From positions 3,832,217-3,896,216 of the forward strand of contig NZ_CP042582.1 of NCBI RefSeq assembly GCF_008728835.1: a DNA stretch of 64,000 bases, given 5' to 3'. The position numbers and the translations under genes are program-made. This DNA comes from Hypericibacter adhaerens (GTDB lineage Bacteria; Pseudomonadota; Alphaproteobacteria; Dongiales; Dongiaceae). Within the stretch, counting starts at the first letter, position 1. Each line of letters begins with the position of its first letter. Positions 44,301 through 51,839 of the stretch are shown here, in pieces. Under the pieces are notes generated by a model. It made no database searches and was not told the DNA's origin. It saw nothing but the letters and a program-made list of their open reading frames with translations.

Positions 44301-44954
44301 GTCGCCCTGCCGCTCGAGGCGATAGGGAACCGGCGCCGGGAAATCGAGCACGAGCCGGGTAAAGCCGTCATGCTGCCCGAAACGCAGCTTCACCACCGGC
44401 GCGGCGGTGGTGGCGTTGGAGGGCGGCGGCTGGATGGCGGCGGCGGCCGCTTGTGCCGGCGCGACTGGCGGCGGTGCCGTCGCGGGTGCCGGTGTCGGCG
44501 GGCTGGTCGAAGAGAATGCAGCCGGCGGCGCGGCCGGTGCCGGAGCGGCCGCGGGTGTGGCCTTGGCGAGGGCCGGCGGCGTCCCGAAGAGATCGAACGC
44601 CACCTTGGTGCCGTCCTTGAAGCTCTTGAGCGTCCAGGGGCCGGTCAGGTTGAGGACGAGCCGACGGTCGGTCTGCTCGGCGATGCCGACGATATAGGGC
44701 GACAGCAGCGACAAGGCACGGTCGGTCGCAAAGCCGGCAGGGCGGTCGAACTCGATCACCAGCTTCTGGCCTTCGACCTTCGCGCTGTAGCCCACGGCGG
44801 TGGTCCAGTCGAAGACGAGGCGCCCGAAGCCCTCCTTCTCATGGACCCAGCCGCGCGTGCGGATCGTCTCCTCGGCGCGCGCGCCGGACATCGCGACCAG
44901 GGCCGCCAGCATGAGGGCCGTCAGCACGACGGCGATGCGCTGCGAGAGGGTCAT
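41400..44954 (-). CDS. Large periplasmic protein with AMIN-like and TPR-like regions
   Basis: The 1184-residue protein has a signal peptide (cut near SGARAEE). Three AMIN-like beta segments follow: about 35-125 (EGFGRLVFDWTTAVGYSAK), about 190-280 (DGFTRLVLDFPAPVPYRLE), and a weaker one about 385-480. They are separated by Ala/Pro-rich linkers. From about residue 620 on, helical TPR-like repeats fill the rest. AMIN domains target proteins to peptidoglycan or septal sites, and TPRs bind proteins. It overlaps the preceding MotB-like gene by 4 nt and is last in the cheY-cheZ-motB-motB run, so an envelope scaffold for the motor is a reasonable inference. Confidence 0.8.
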   Translation of the reverse strand: MTLSQRIAVVLTALMLAALVAMSGARAEETIRTRGWVHEKEGFGRLVFDWTTAVGYSAKVEGQKLVIEFDRPAGFATDRALSLLSPYIVGIAEQTDRRLVLNLTGPWTLKSFKDGTKVAFDLFGTPPALAKATPAAAPAPAAPPAAFSSTSPPTPAPATAPPPVAPAQAAAAAIQPPPSNATTAAPVVKLRFGQHDGFTRLVLDFPAPVPYRLERQGDEARLLIDAPARLALDGTVRSWPAPLKDLHADGSESKPVLALSLMPGTAIKDFRDGPRLVLDLAKGGDAAAASAASATPTAPTAATPSAAQTPPAAAVGTPAPNDGGKPRPLLPANAMTAADLLNGASTTSPAPAHADAAPDDDDVPVVAPPPLDPNAPLLAVAVDRTGDGPSLQFPWAVPTGLAIFRRSGALWLVFDQAARFDLSALSTPAPIGPASIGRAMQIGGMPATLRLTGINGLAALPRRDGNKWIIDLRPQAEGPATPIAVTADAASASPRVLLKLISAGDPLTLLDPEVGDRLTVVTSAEPGLGVVPSQGWPAFRLLATVQGIAIEPKQDGLQVTKTAGGIAIAAAADPALASIADAPKPAAANGDAPDPEGPAASERLFDLPAWRREDEGDFPTVEARLKAAVDAASDDKREMARLDLARFYFAHGRAAETGGLIDLIGTERQDPLLDPQLLLMQAASAFLTGDPVAADAALNQHALDGEVEAEPWRGAVATLKGDWSKAADDFQDADTLVTDYPQPVRFQLEALAAEAAIQTQDTTGAQDWLDKLKADRPVPAQQAKIAFLQGLLARSQGDVAAAGEAWDRVGPEADGDTAARTEFARVDLARETGAISNAEAIKRLEALRFATRGSLLEFPLLKRLGELYLADGRPRQGLGLLRQLASHFPQHRDLDKVMADMTQGFRDAFLGGTARKLKPLEAISLYGEFSELTPPGAEGGAVAMALADRMIDIDLLDRADAVLLDQVRHKLTGADKARVGAKLAQVRLLDDDPEGALGALKESGGPDLPADLAAERRRVEAQALHRAGRSLEAVALLANDQDPEAGKLKARIYWELKEWAAAAREFDHLLADADAQLLTPDQAEWGVAEAIAWSLAGDKFKLAELRQALGPAMKETAQAQTFAMLTDPESDPNALLATKLAAVARFESFMSDYKAKHGDGGAAATAPNTSQAPSTAPATAIAGG

Positions 44955-45607
44955 GGCGCGTTCTCGCGGTCGCGCAGCAGGAGCGCGATCTGCGGGCCGT
45001 TGCCCGGCAGGTCGCGCGTCTCGATGGCGCCGACATGGTCGAGCCCGGCATGGGCCAGCGCGTCGGTGAAGGCCTGGCCGCGGGCCAGCGCCGCCCGCCA
45101 GGCGTCCGGCGTGGGCGAACGCGGCGCCGAGACCAGCACCGAGATCGCGTTGGGGACCGTCGCCAGCAGCTGCGCCAGCGGCGCGATGGTCTGGGCCAGC
45201 GCCGCGTCGTCGCGCGCGGCCCCGCTTGCGAACAGGGCGTCGGCCGGCATCGTCATCTGCACGCCGTCCGGGACCCGCGACACCGTCACGGGAAAGCCGA
45301 GCGAGAGGCCGCCCAGCCGTTCGGTCATCAGGGCCTGGAGGTAATTGGCATCGCGCACCTCGGCGAGGGCCGCGGCATTGCGCTCGGCCTCCTTGTCGGC
45401 GCGTTCCTCGGCGGTCATCGCCGCCTCGTCATGGATGGTGACGCCGAAGATCTGCTCCCAGCGCCCGCTTTCGACGCGGGACATGGCGAAAAGCAGCACG
45501 AAGAAGCAGAGCAGCAGGCTCATCAGGTCGCTGAGCGTATAGAGCCAGAGGGTGCGGGCCTGGCCCTTGTTCTCGGTTCCGAATCCGTGGCGCGAGGTCA
45601 GGCTCAT
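44951..45607 (-). CDS. MotB-like stator protein 2, degenerate OmpA domain
   Basis: The 218-residue protein has one N-terminal membrane helix with an Asp at its start (LYTLSDLMSLLLCFFVLLFAMS), matching the proton-carrying Asp of MotB, then a plug-like segment and a C-terminal OmpA-like region. In the latter the usual GHTD motif is replaced (VSAPRSPTPDAWRAALARGQAF), so the peptidoglycan-contacting Asp is not where expected. It overlaps its neighbours on both sides by 4 nt (ATGA type), so it is made together with the other MotB-like protein. No motA is in the window. Confidence 0.82.
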   Translation of the reverse strand: MSLTSRHGFGTENKGQARTLWLYTLSDLMSLLLCFFVLLFAMSRVESGRWEQIFGVTIHDEAAMTAEERADKEAERNAAALAEVRDANYLQALMTERLGGLSLGFPVTVSRVPDGVQMTMPADALFASGAARDDAALAQTIAPLAQLLATVPNAISVLVSAPRSPTPDAWRAALARGQAFTDALAHAGLDHVGAIETRDLPGNGPQIALLLRDRENAP

Positions 45608-46224
45608 GGCGTGGCCTCGCCGCCGAGATCGATGCGCAGCCGCAGCTTGCCGCCGGGGAGAACGCTGTCGATGGCGACGCCGACGCCGCCGCCGCTCATG
45701 CCGGCGGCCACAGTCTCGCCGCCGAGTGCCGCCGCGCGCTGCACCGCCCGGTCGCCGCGCGGGAGCCGGTATTCCAGCCGGTAAGGCGTGCCGCCAGCCC
45801 CTTGGCGGATGACGGCCAGCAGGTTCTTCAGCCGGGCGCGGCCGAGCGCGCCCAGATCGTCCTCGCCGGGCTGGAACAGGCCGTTCTCCGGCAGCTCCAC
45901 CTCGAGACGGTTGGCCTCGCTGGTGCGGCGGATCACGGCCAGAGGCATCGCGTTGGCGATCAGCCCCTGGACCCGGTCCTTGACCAGCCGCAGCTCCCCG
46001 ATGGAACCGGCGCCGTCCTCCATGGTGTCGCTGCCGCGCTCGAGCACGCCGGAGAACTGGTCGGCCAGGCTCGCCATCACCGGCTGCGCGCGGTGCTGCT
46101 CGACACGGGTGGCGCCGGTCAGGAGGATGAAAAAGCAGAGCAGCAGCGTGATGAGATCGGCGTAGCTGATGAGCCAGGGCGGCGTGGTCGGCTGGTAGCC
46201 CTGGCGAGCGCGCCGCAGGGCCAT
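45604..46224 (-). CDS. MotB-like stator protein 1, degenerate OmpA domain
   Basis: From the ATG at 46224 the protein has 206 residues; the frame is open to a TTG at 46335 overlapping cheZ, which would add 37 residues. The membrane helix PPWLISYADLITLLLCFFILLTGATRV is very close to canonical MotB, including the Asp. The C-terminal region has OmpA-like strands (NRLEVELPENGLFQPGEDDL), but no GHTD motif follows, and the last 60 residues are glycine-rich. It is paired with a second, different MotB-like protein directly downstream. Confidence 0.82.
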   Translation of the reverse strand: MALRRARQGYQPTTPPWLISYADLITLLLCFFILLTGATRVEQHRAQPVMASLADQFSGVLERGSDTMEDGAGSIGELRLVKDRVQGLIANAMPLAVIRRTSEANRLEVELPENGLFQPGEDDLGALGRARLKNLLAVIRQGAGGTPYRLEYRLPRGDRAVQRAAALGGETVAAGMSGGGVGVAIDSVLPGGKLRLRIDLGGEATP

Positions 46225-46318
46225 GCGATGCGGGCTCAGAACAGGCGCAAGGCTTGCCGGCGTCAGGGCCGCGGCCGGGCCTGCATTCGAACCGGGACTG
46301 GAGAGAGCGCCCCTGCTG

Positions 46319-46990
46319 TCAACCGAGGCTGGCAAAGAGCGCGTCGATGTCGGCCTGCCCCTTCGCTTCCTGCGGAAGTTGCGGTCCGTTGAGAAGGGCC
46401 TGATCGCCGGTCGCGCCCTGCTTGGTCGCGTCCTCGGAGGCCGCCTTGGCCTCCTTGCGATGCTTGGTCATCTCGTCGCCGAAGGCGGAGAGCAGCGCAT
46501 CCACCTTGGATTCGATGTGCTGCAGCGCCTTCACCACCTTGGAGATGCGCTGTCCGGTGATGTCCTGGAAGTTGCAGGATTCGTAGACCTGCGTGACGGC
46601 CTCGGTGACCTTCTCGGCCACTTCGGGCGGCATCTCGGCGGTCAGGTTCTCGATCTGCTCCACCGCGCCCAGGATGCCGTTGGTCGCCCCTTCGGTGGCG
46701 CCCACGATGGCCTCGAGCTCGTCGGTGGCGGTCGGCAGATGCTGATCGCGGATCTCGTCCGGGCGCAAGCTTGCGATCTCGGACTTCGCCTTCTGGATGA
46801 AATGGGCGAGCTGCTCGAGCTCGGCATAAAGCTTGATGCTCATCGGAGAGAGGTCCCCCTCCATGGTGGCGACGATGCCTTCGACCATGGCCATCAGTTC
46901 GCGCGCATCGAGCGGCTTCTCCTTGCGCTCGCGCTCGACCGTGGCCAGCTTGTCGGCCAGTTCCTTGTCGGCAACCTGCTTGCGTGCCAT
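46319..46990 (-). CDS. cheZ: Chemotaxis protein phosphatase CheZ
   Basis: The 223-residue helical protein has the CheZ active-site motif ESCNFQDITGQRI, with Asp143 and Gln147 in the catalytic positions. It ends with a CheY-binding tail (ADIDALFASLG), like the end of enterobacterial CheZ. It dephosphorylates CheY-P at or near the motor. It lies 16 nt after cheY, so kinase-output protein and phosphatase are co-expressed. Confidence 0.94.
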   Translation of the reverse strand: MARKQVADKELADKLATVERERKEKPLDARELMAMVEGIVATMEGDLSPMSIKLYAELEQLAHFIQKAKSEIASLRPDEIRDQHLPTATDELEAIVGATEGATNGILGAVEQIENLTAEMPPEVAEKVTEAVTQVYESCNFQDITGQRISKVVKALQHIESKVDALLSAFGDEMTKHRKEAKAASEDATKQGATGDQALLNGPQLPQEAKGQADIDALFASLG

Positions 46991-47006
46991 GGCACTGAAC
47001 CCCGGC

Positions 47007-47393
47007 TCAGAAATTGCCGAGAATGGTGGTCAGCTTCTGCTTCAGCGTGGCGGCGTTGAACGGCTTCACAATGTAGTTGCTGACGCCCGCTTCCTTGGCC
47101 GCGATCACGTTCTCGCTCTTGCTTTCCGCCGTGATCATGATGAAGGGCAGATCCTTCAGCTTGGCGTCGGCGCGCACCTCGCGCAGGAGCTGGATGCCGG
47201 TCATCGGCTCCATGTTCCAATCCGAGATCACCAGGCTGAAGCCCTTGTCGCGCAGCTTGGCGAGCGCCGCGCTGCCGTCGGTCGCTTCCTCGACATTGTC
47301 GAAGCCGAGCTGCTTCAGCAGGTTGCGGATGATCCGAAGCATCGTCTTGTAATCGTCGACGATCAGGATCGGCATATGCATGTCGATGGACAT
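47007..47393 (-). CDS. cheY: Chemotaxis response regulator CheY
   Basis: The 128-residue single-domain receiver has the acidic pair (IVDDYKTM), phosphoacceptor Asp58 in VISDWNM, Thr88 in MITAES and Lys110 in IVKPF. The partner phosphatase gene follows, and the motor switch gene fliM lies upstream on the same strand. It is the first gene of a cheY-cheZ-motB-motB-AMIN/TPR run, with a CtrA-type box 72 nt before its start. Confidence 0.95.
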   Translation of the reverse strand: MSIDMHMPILIVDDYKTMLRIIRNLLKQLGFDNVEEATDGSAALAKLRDKGFSLVISDWNMEPMTGIQLLREVRADAKLKDLPFIMITAESKSENVIAAKEAGVSNYIVKPFNAATLKQKLTTILGNF

Positions 47394-47464
47394 CGATCAG
47401 CTTCCTCGAATGGGCCGTCAGGACAGGTGCGGCAGACCCGCGATTGGAGACTACCCGGCGCTGG

Positions 47465-47479
47465 TTAAGTGGCCGTAAA
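47465..47479. promoter_or_regulatory. CtrA-type box (one mismatch) upstream of cheY
   Basis: TTAA-N7-TAAA with spacer GTGGCCG, in the 119-nt gap between motE and cheY. It is the only A+T-containing part of that gap and suggests that cheY has its own promoter apart from the fliL-fliM operon. A further CTAA lies about 17 nt to the right. Confidence 0.5.
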
Positions 47480-47512
47480 CGGCTGCAATTTCTTGGCTAA
47501 TCCGGAAAGGAT

Positions 47513-48436
47513 CTATTGCACCGTGGGGGCGCGGCGGGAGGCCAGCTCGACGGTCACGGCCTGGGCCTTGGTGGCGTCCATGGCGGCCAGCACCGGGGCC
47601 AGCTTGGCTTCCTTCATGCGCTCGGCCACCTCGATCAGGACCTCCATCTCGAGGCTGTCGAAGATGCGCGCGGCATCCTTGGGCTTCATGGTCTCGTAGG
47701 TCTTGACCAGGCTCTTGTACTGCGCGTCCTGCGCGTCCTTCTGCTGCTGCAGGCCGCTCTCGATCTGCGCCTGCACCGCCTTGAGCTCGGCCAGCTTCTC
47801 GTCCATGCGCTGCTCGGTCGCGGCCAGCAGGGCCTCGCGCTGGTCGAGCGCCGTCGAGCGCTTGTCGAGCTCGTCGCGCCGCTTGGCCAGATCCTGCAGC
47901 AGCTCGATCTCGCTGTCGGAATAGTTGAACGGGTTGTCCTGGTCGGCATTGTCCGCCGTCGGCTCCGGGGGGGCGGCATCGACGCCGGTGGGCGCCGTGT
48001 CGGCCGACGCCGCCTGGGGCTGACCCAGCAGGTTCTGCTGCGCGGAGCCGTCCGGCGAGACGGGCGGCGGCGAAGGCGCCGCCGTGGGGGTGCCGTTGGC
48101 CGCCGGCGGCGCGGCGGCGGCCGAAGCCGGGGTCGCCGGGGCCGGTGTGGGCGCCGCCGTCGTGGGCGCGGCCGCCGCCGCCATCGTCGTTGCCGGGGTC
48201 GCGGGAGGCGTCGTCGCGGCCGGAGCCGTCGTCTGGCCGGGTGTCGCAGGCGCTGCGGTCGCCGCGGCCGTGGTCGTTGCCGAGGCCGTGGGAGGCGTGG
48301 TCGCCGCCGGCGCGTTGGTCTGGGCTTCGGTCGGGCTGCCGGCCGTCAGCGTCGCGTCCTGCCACATGGTACCGACCCGCAGCGTGAACAGCGCGGTGCC
48401 GAAAAAGAGCAGAACGGGAAGTACGCGCAGTCGCAT
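47513..48436 (-). CDS. motE: MotE-family motor chaperone-like protein
   Basis: From the ATG at 48436 the protein has 307 residues: an N-terminal membrane anchor (about 5-22), a 120-residue low-complexity linker of Ala, Thr and Pro, a coiled coil (about 170-235), and a C-terminal MgtE-N-like domain (KTYETMKPKDAARIFDSLEMEVLIEVAERMKEAKLAPVLAAM). This is the MotE layout; in rhizobia MotE is a periplasmic chaperone for MotC. A GTG four codons earlier is possible. It lies directly after the DUF6468-type gene. Confidence 0.85.
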   Translation of the reverse strand: MRLRVLPVLLFFGTALFTLRVGTMWQDATLTAGSPTEAQTNAPAATTPPTASATTTAAATAAPATPGQTTAPAATTPPATPATTMAAAAAPTTAAPTPAPATPASAAAAPPAANGTPTAAPSPPPVSPDGSAQQNLLGQPQAASADTAPTGVDAAPPEPTADNADQDNPFNYSDSEIELLQDLAKRRDELDKRSTALDQREALLAATEQRMDEKLAELKAVQAQIESGLQQQKDAQDAQYKSLVKTYETMKPKDAARIFDSLEMEVLIEVAERMKEAKLAPVLAAMDATKAQAVTVELASRRAPTVQ

Positions 48437-48499
48437 GAGGAACAGCACTCTCGAGGCTCGAAGCGCCGGCCCCTGGGGACCCGGCGCGGGATTCGGGGT

Positions 48500-49156
48500 T
48501 CAGCGCAGGCCCGCAAGGGCCTTGAGCAGGGCGCGTCCGCTTTCCGGCAGGGTCTCGGCCGGCATCGGCCGGCGCGTCACCGTCGCCGGGCCGCCGCGCG
48601 AGGCGGAGCCGCGCACCAGATCGTTGGGATCGCCCGCGAAGGCCCGCGCCAGCGGCGTCGCCTTCGCGAGATCGCGCGCGGCCATGCGCGGCGTGTCCTT
48701 GGCCGCGGCGCTCTCGCGCGCCTCGGCGTTCTGGGGATGCAGCTCGGCGGCGCGCGGCTCCGTGGCGCGGGTCTCGTTCTGGCGCGCCTCGATGGGGCGC
48801 GCCTTGCCGATGACCGTCTCGAGGCGGTCGGCCGCGGCGGTCGCCCGCCCGATCAGGAACTCCAGATCGTCGGCGATGCCGGCACCCTTCTTGACCTGCT
48901 CCTGGATGACCTTGCCCTCGCCCTCGGCCATCCGGCGCAGCTCGGCCATGGCGCGCTGGGTCTCGGCCGCGGCCCCGGCGAAGCGCTCGATCGCGGCGTC
49001 GAAATGGGTGCGCTCGCGCTTGAGCTCGCCGATCCGCCGGTTGAGCCGCGCCACGAACAGCAGCGTCGCGCCCAGGAGCAGCACGAGCCCGGCATCGAAT
49101 GCCATGGGCAGGGTCAGGAACTTCGCGAGATCCGCGGGGATCGAGAGATCGAACAT
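48500..49156 (-). CDS. DUF6468-type flagellar cluster protein
   Basis: The 218-residue protein has one N-terminal membrane helix (about 19-38) and a coiled coil (LNRRIGELKRERTHFDAAIERFAGAAAETQRAMAELRRMAEGEG). Its C-terminal half is basic and probably disordered. It matches what I recall as DUF6468, a family found after fliM in alphaproteobacterial flagellar operons. The start lies 7 nt after the fliM stop. Function is unknown; a structural role near the C ring or stator is a guess. Confidence 0.78.
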   Translation of the reverse strand: MFDLSIPADLAKFLTLPMAFDAGLVLLLGATLLFVARLNRRIGELKRERTHFDAAIERFAGAAAETQRAMAELRRMAEGEGKVIQEQVKKGAGIADDLEFLIGRATAAADRLETVIGKARPIEARQNETRATEPRAAELHPQNAEARESAAAKDTPRMAARDLAKATPLARAFAGDPNDLVRGSASRGGPATVTRRPMPAETLPESGRALLKALAGLR

Positions 49157-49163
49157 CGATTGC

Positions 49164-50252
49164 CTACCGGTTGCGGTCCTCGATACGGACCGCGATGAGG
49201 TTGCCCTTGCGGCCCATATGGCCGCGGAACATCGGAATGTCGCCGCAGCGCATATGGATGAGCGAGCGGGGTTGGGTGTTGAGCTCGACGCGCGTGCCGA
49301 CCTTCCAGTTCATCACGTCGCCGAGCTGCATGGTGAATTCGTCAAGCACGGCGTCGACATTGATCTCGGTCTGCCAGAGCTCGGTGGTCAGATGGCCTTC
49401 CCAGATCGAATCGCGGCCGAACTTCTCACCCATGAACATCTGCAGCAGGAGCTCGCGCACCGGCTCCAGCGTGGCATAGGGCAGGATCAGCTCGAGCCGG
49501 CCGCCGCGGTCTTCCATGTCGACGCGCAGCCGCGCCAGGATCGCAGCGTTGGCGCCGCGCGCGATGGTGGCGAAGCGCGGATTGGTCTCGAGGCGGTCGA
49601 AGCGGAAATTGACCTTGGAGAGCGGCTCGAAGGTGGTGGAGAGGTCGGCCAGCACCAGCGTGATCATGCGCTCGACCAGGTTGCGCTCGATGGTGGTGTA
49701 GGGCCGCCCCTCGATGCGCATCGCGGCGGTGCCGCGCCTGCCGCCCAGCAGCACGTCGACGATCGAATAGGTGAGCGAGCTGTCCACCGTGAGCAGGCCG
49801 TAATTGTCCCACTCCTCCGCCTTGAACACGCCCATCATCGCCGGCAGCGGGATCGAGTTGAGATAGTCGCCGAAGCGGATCGAGCTGATGCTGTCGAGCG
49901 AGACCTCGACATTGTCCGAGGTGAAGTTGCGCAAGGATGTCGACATCATGCGGACGAGGCGGTCGAACACCACCTCGAGCATGGGCAGGCGCTCGTAGGA
50001 GACCATCGAGCTGTTGACGATCGCCTGGATGCCCGATTCCGCCGCCGCGGCACCGCCGCCGCCGCCGATGCCGAGCAGGCTGTCGATCTCGTTCTGGTCG
50101 AGGACGCGCGTGGAACGCGGCGCGGCGCCGGGAGCCTCGGGCTCCTCTTCCTCCGCCGCCATGTTCTCCCAGGCGGCCGCCGCCGCCCGCTCTTCCTCGG
50201 AAAGCTCTTCGTCGCCCGCGGGCGCGCCGGTATTTTCGTTGGGTTCGGCCAT
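49164..50252 (-). CDS. fliM: Flagellar motor switch protein FliM
   Basis: The 362-residue C-ring protein binds CheY-P through the N-terminal motif VLDQNEIDSLLG. Here that motif begins near residue 50, after an acidic Glu/Ala-rich extension that most FliM proteins lack. The middle domain has the GGxG-type sequence in IVDVLLGGRRG; the C-terminal SpoA domain ends the protein (GTRVELNTQPRSLIHMRCGDIPMFRGHMG). It lies 14 nt after fliL. Confidence 0.96.
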   Translation of the reverse strand: MAEPNENTGAPAGDEELSEEERAAAAAWENMAAEEEEPEAPGAAPRSTRVLDQNEIDSLLGIGGGGGAAAAESGIQAIVNSSMVSYERLPMLEVVFDRLVRMMSTSLRNFTSDNVEVSLDSISSIRFGDYLNSIPLPAMMGVFKAEEWDNYGLLTVDSSLTYSIVDVLLGGRRGTAAMRIEGRPYTTIERNLVERMITLVLADLSTTFEPLSKVNFRFDRLETNPRFATIARGANAAILARLRVDMEDRGGRLELILPYATLEPVRELLLQMFMGEKFGRDSIWEGHLTTELWQTEINVDAVLDEFTMQLGDVMNWKVGTRVELNTQPRSLIHMRCGDIPMFRGHMGRKGNLIAVRIEDRNR

Positions 50253-50266
50253 GATCCGTGACGGTC

Positions 50267-50806
50267 CTACTGGACCAGCATTTCCTTGAACAACACGTCG
50301 TGCACTTCCGCCGGCTTGGCCGCGTCGGCGACGCGTGTCAGCAGTTCCTGACGCAGGCGAAGGATTCCGGCCGAGCCCTGAAGGTCCTCGACCCTGAGCG
50401 CGCGCAGATAGACCTGGAAGCTGTCGACGATGCGCGGCAGCACCGCTTCCACCTGCTTGGACGCCTCTTCATCCTTGAGCTCGAGGCTGACCTTGAGCTT
50501 CAGGTAGCTCGGCTTCTTCCCCGTCGTGACGAGGTTCACGAGCATCTCCGGCATCTCGTAATAGACGGAAGGCTTCGTCTCTTCCGGCTTGGCCTCCGCC
50601 GTCTGCTCGGCCTTGGCGCCGCCGAACAGCCCCATCATGTAGGCGCCCGCCCCGCCGCCGCCCAGAAGCAGCAGCGGCAGCAGGACGAAAAGCACCAGTT
50701 TCTTGCCGCTGAACTTCTTCTTTTTCGGCGCCTCGGCCGCCGCGGCATCGCCCTGCGCTTCGTCGGCCTCGGGGGTCTTCCCCTTGGGTTGCGGAGCCTT
50801 GGCCAT
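50267..50806 (-). CDS. fliL: Flagellar basal body-associated protein FliL
   Basis: The 179-residue protein has a Lys-rich cytoplasmic start, one membrane helix (about 36-58) and a periplasmic stomatin-like domain (YEMPEMLVNLVTTGKKPSYLKLKVSLEL, ending ILRLRQELLTRVADA..VHDVLFKEMLVQ). FliL surrounds and stabilises stators. The ATG at 50806 is preferred; a frame upstream is open for 12 more codons. It is the first gene of the fliL-fliM-DUF6468-motE operon and has a CtrA-type box 51 nt upstream. Confidence 0.93.
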   Translation of the reverse strand: MAKAPQPKGKTPEADEAQGDAAAAEAPKKKKFSGKKLVLFVLLPLLLLGGGGAGAYMMGLFGGAKAEQTAEAKPEETKPSVYYEMPEMLVNLVTTGKKPSYLKLKVSLELKDEEASKQVEAVLPRIVDSFQVYLRALRVEDLQGSAGILRLRQELLTRVADAAKPAEVHDVLFKEMLVQ

Positions 50807-50857
50807 ATGGTGAACCCACCGTGAATTCGTTGACCCCGGCACCCTAGGGAGATGCGG

Positions 50858-50872
50858 TTAACATAGGGCTAA
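50858..50872. promoter_or_regulatory. CtrA-type box (one mismatch) between fliL and flgF
   Basis: TTAA-N7-CTAA with spacer CATAGGG, in the divergent promoter region of the fliL-fliM and flgF-flgG operons. The CGGCA...CCG element starts 27 nt further toward flgF. Confidence 0.55.
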
Positions 50873-50899
50873 GGCAGGGGCATCCTTGCCGCCGCCACG

Positions 50900-50914
50900 C
50901 GGCAGATTTTTCCG
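50900..50914. promoter_or_regulatory. CGGCAGATTTTTCCG element, ftr/FlbD-like
   Basis: An imperfect palindrome with an AT-rich centre in otherwise GC-rich DNA, 27 nt from the CtrA-type box and about 157 nt before flgF. It matches the element at 55741 in 13 of 15 positions and lies at nearly the same distance from a CtrA-type box. Confidence 0.45.
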
Positions 50915-51071
50915 CCTCTCCCGCGGCCGGCCGCTCTCAACCGCCCGTTCGTCCCGGTAAATGCCGCCATCGCCCGATTGGCATAGCGGCTGCATGGTCC
51001 TTGGCGCTCGTGGCCCCTGCCCGCCTTCCGGACAGGATGCCGCAGCCAGGTTTCATGCTTCCGGACGGTCG

Positions 51072-51812
51072 ATGGAAAACGCCGGCTACATAGCGCTCTC
51101 GCGCCAGATGGTCTTGAACCGAGAGATGGACGTGATCGCGAACAACCTCGCGAACGTGACGACGCCCGCCTTCAAGGGGCAGACGTTGCGGTTCCAGGAG
51201 TTCCTCGATCGCGCCAAAGACGGCACCAACCTGTCCTATGTCGAGGATTCGGCGGCGCCGCGCGACTGGCGCGAGGGCCCGCTGACCGCGACCGGCAACC
51301 CGCTCGACGTCGCGATCCACGGCGACGGCTTCTTCGTGGTGAGCACGCCCACCGGCGACCGCTATACCCGCAAGGGCCATTTCGAGATGGACGCGAGCCG
51401 CCAGCTCGTCTCCTCGGACGGCGAGGTGATCCAGGGCGAGAGCGGGCCGATCACGGTGCCGCAGGACGCCTACGACATCTCGATCGCCGAGGACGGCACG
51501 GTCTCGGCCAAGAGCCCGGGCACGCCCCAGACGACGGAGCTCGGCAAGATCCGCCTGGTCAGCTTCGCCGATCCGCAGGCGCTCCAGGAAGAGTCGGCCG
51601 GCCTCTACAAGGCGGCGCCCTCGGCGACCGCGACCCCGGTCGCGAATCCCGACCTGGTCCAGGGCACCCTGGAGCAGTCCAACGTCCAGCCCATCATCGA
51701 GCTGACCCGCATGATGACGGTCAGCCGCAATTACGAAGCCGCCCAGCAGCTCGTGCAGTCCGAGCACGACCGCATCCGCAAGGCGATCTCCGGGATCGTC
51801 GGCGGGGCATAA
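51072..51812 (+). CDS. flgF: Flagellar proximal rod protein FlgF
   Basis: The 246-residue rod protein has the N-terminal axial motif (MVLNREMDVIANNLANVTTPAFKGQ), the middle LTATGNPLDVAIHGDGFFVV, and the C-terminal helix TRMMTVSRNYEAAQQLVQSEHDRI. The ATG at 51072 fits the family; the frame upstream is open but not protein-like. It heads the flgF-flgG-flgA-flgH operon, 27 nt before flgG. Confidence 0.95.
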   Translation: MENAGYIALSRQMVLNREMDVIANNLANVTTPAFKGQTLRFQEFLDRAKDGTNLSYVEDSAAPRDWREGPLTATGNPLDVAIHGDGFFVVSTPTGDRYTRKGHFEMDASRQLVSSDGEVIQGESGPITVPQDAYDISIAEDGTVSAKSPGTPQTTELGKIRLVSFADPQALQEESAGLYKAAPSATATPVANPDLVQGTLEQSNVQPIIELTRMMTVSRNYEAAQQLVQSEHDRIRKAISGIVGGA

Positions 51813-51839
51813 CCGGATCGAAGGTAAGGGAGTAGCATC

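Noticed and set aside
46270-46310. GGTTCGAATGC on the minus strand, resembling a tRNA T-loop
   Set aside because: No matching acceptor stem, D-arm or anticodon arm can be drawn, and it lies inside the MotB-like open frame.
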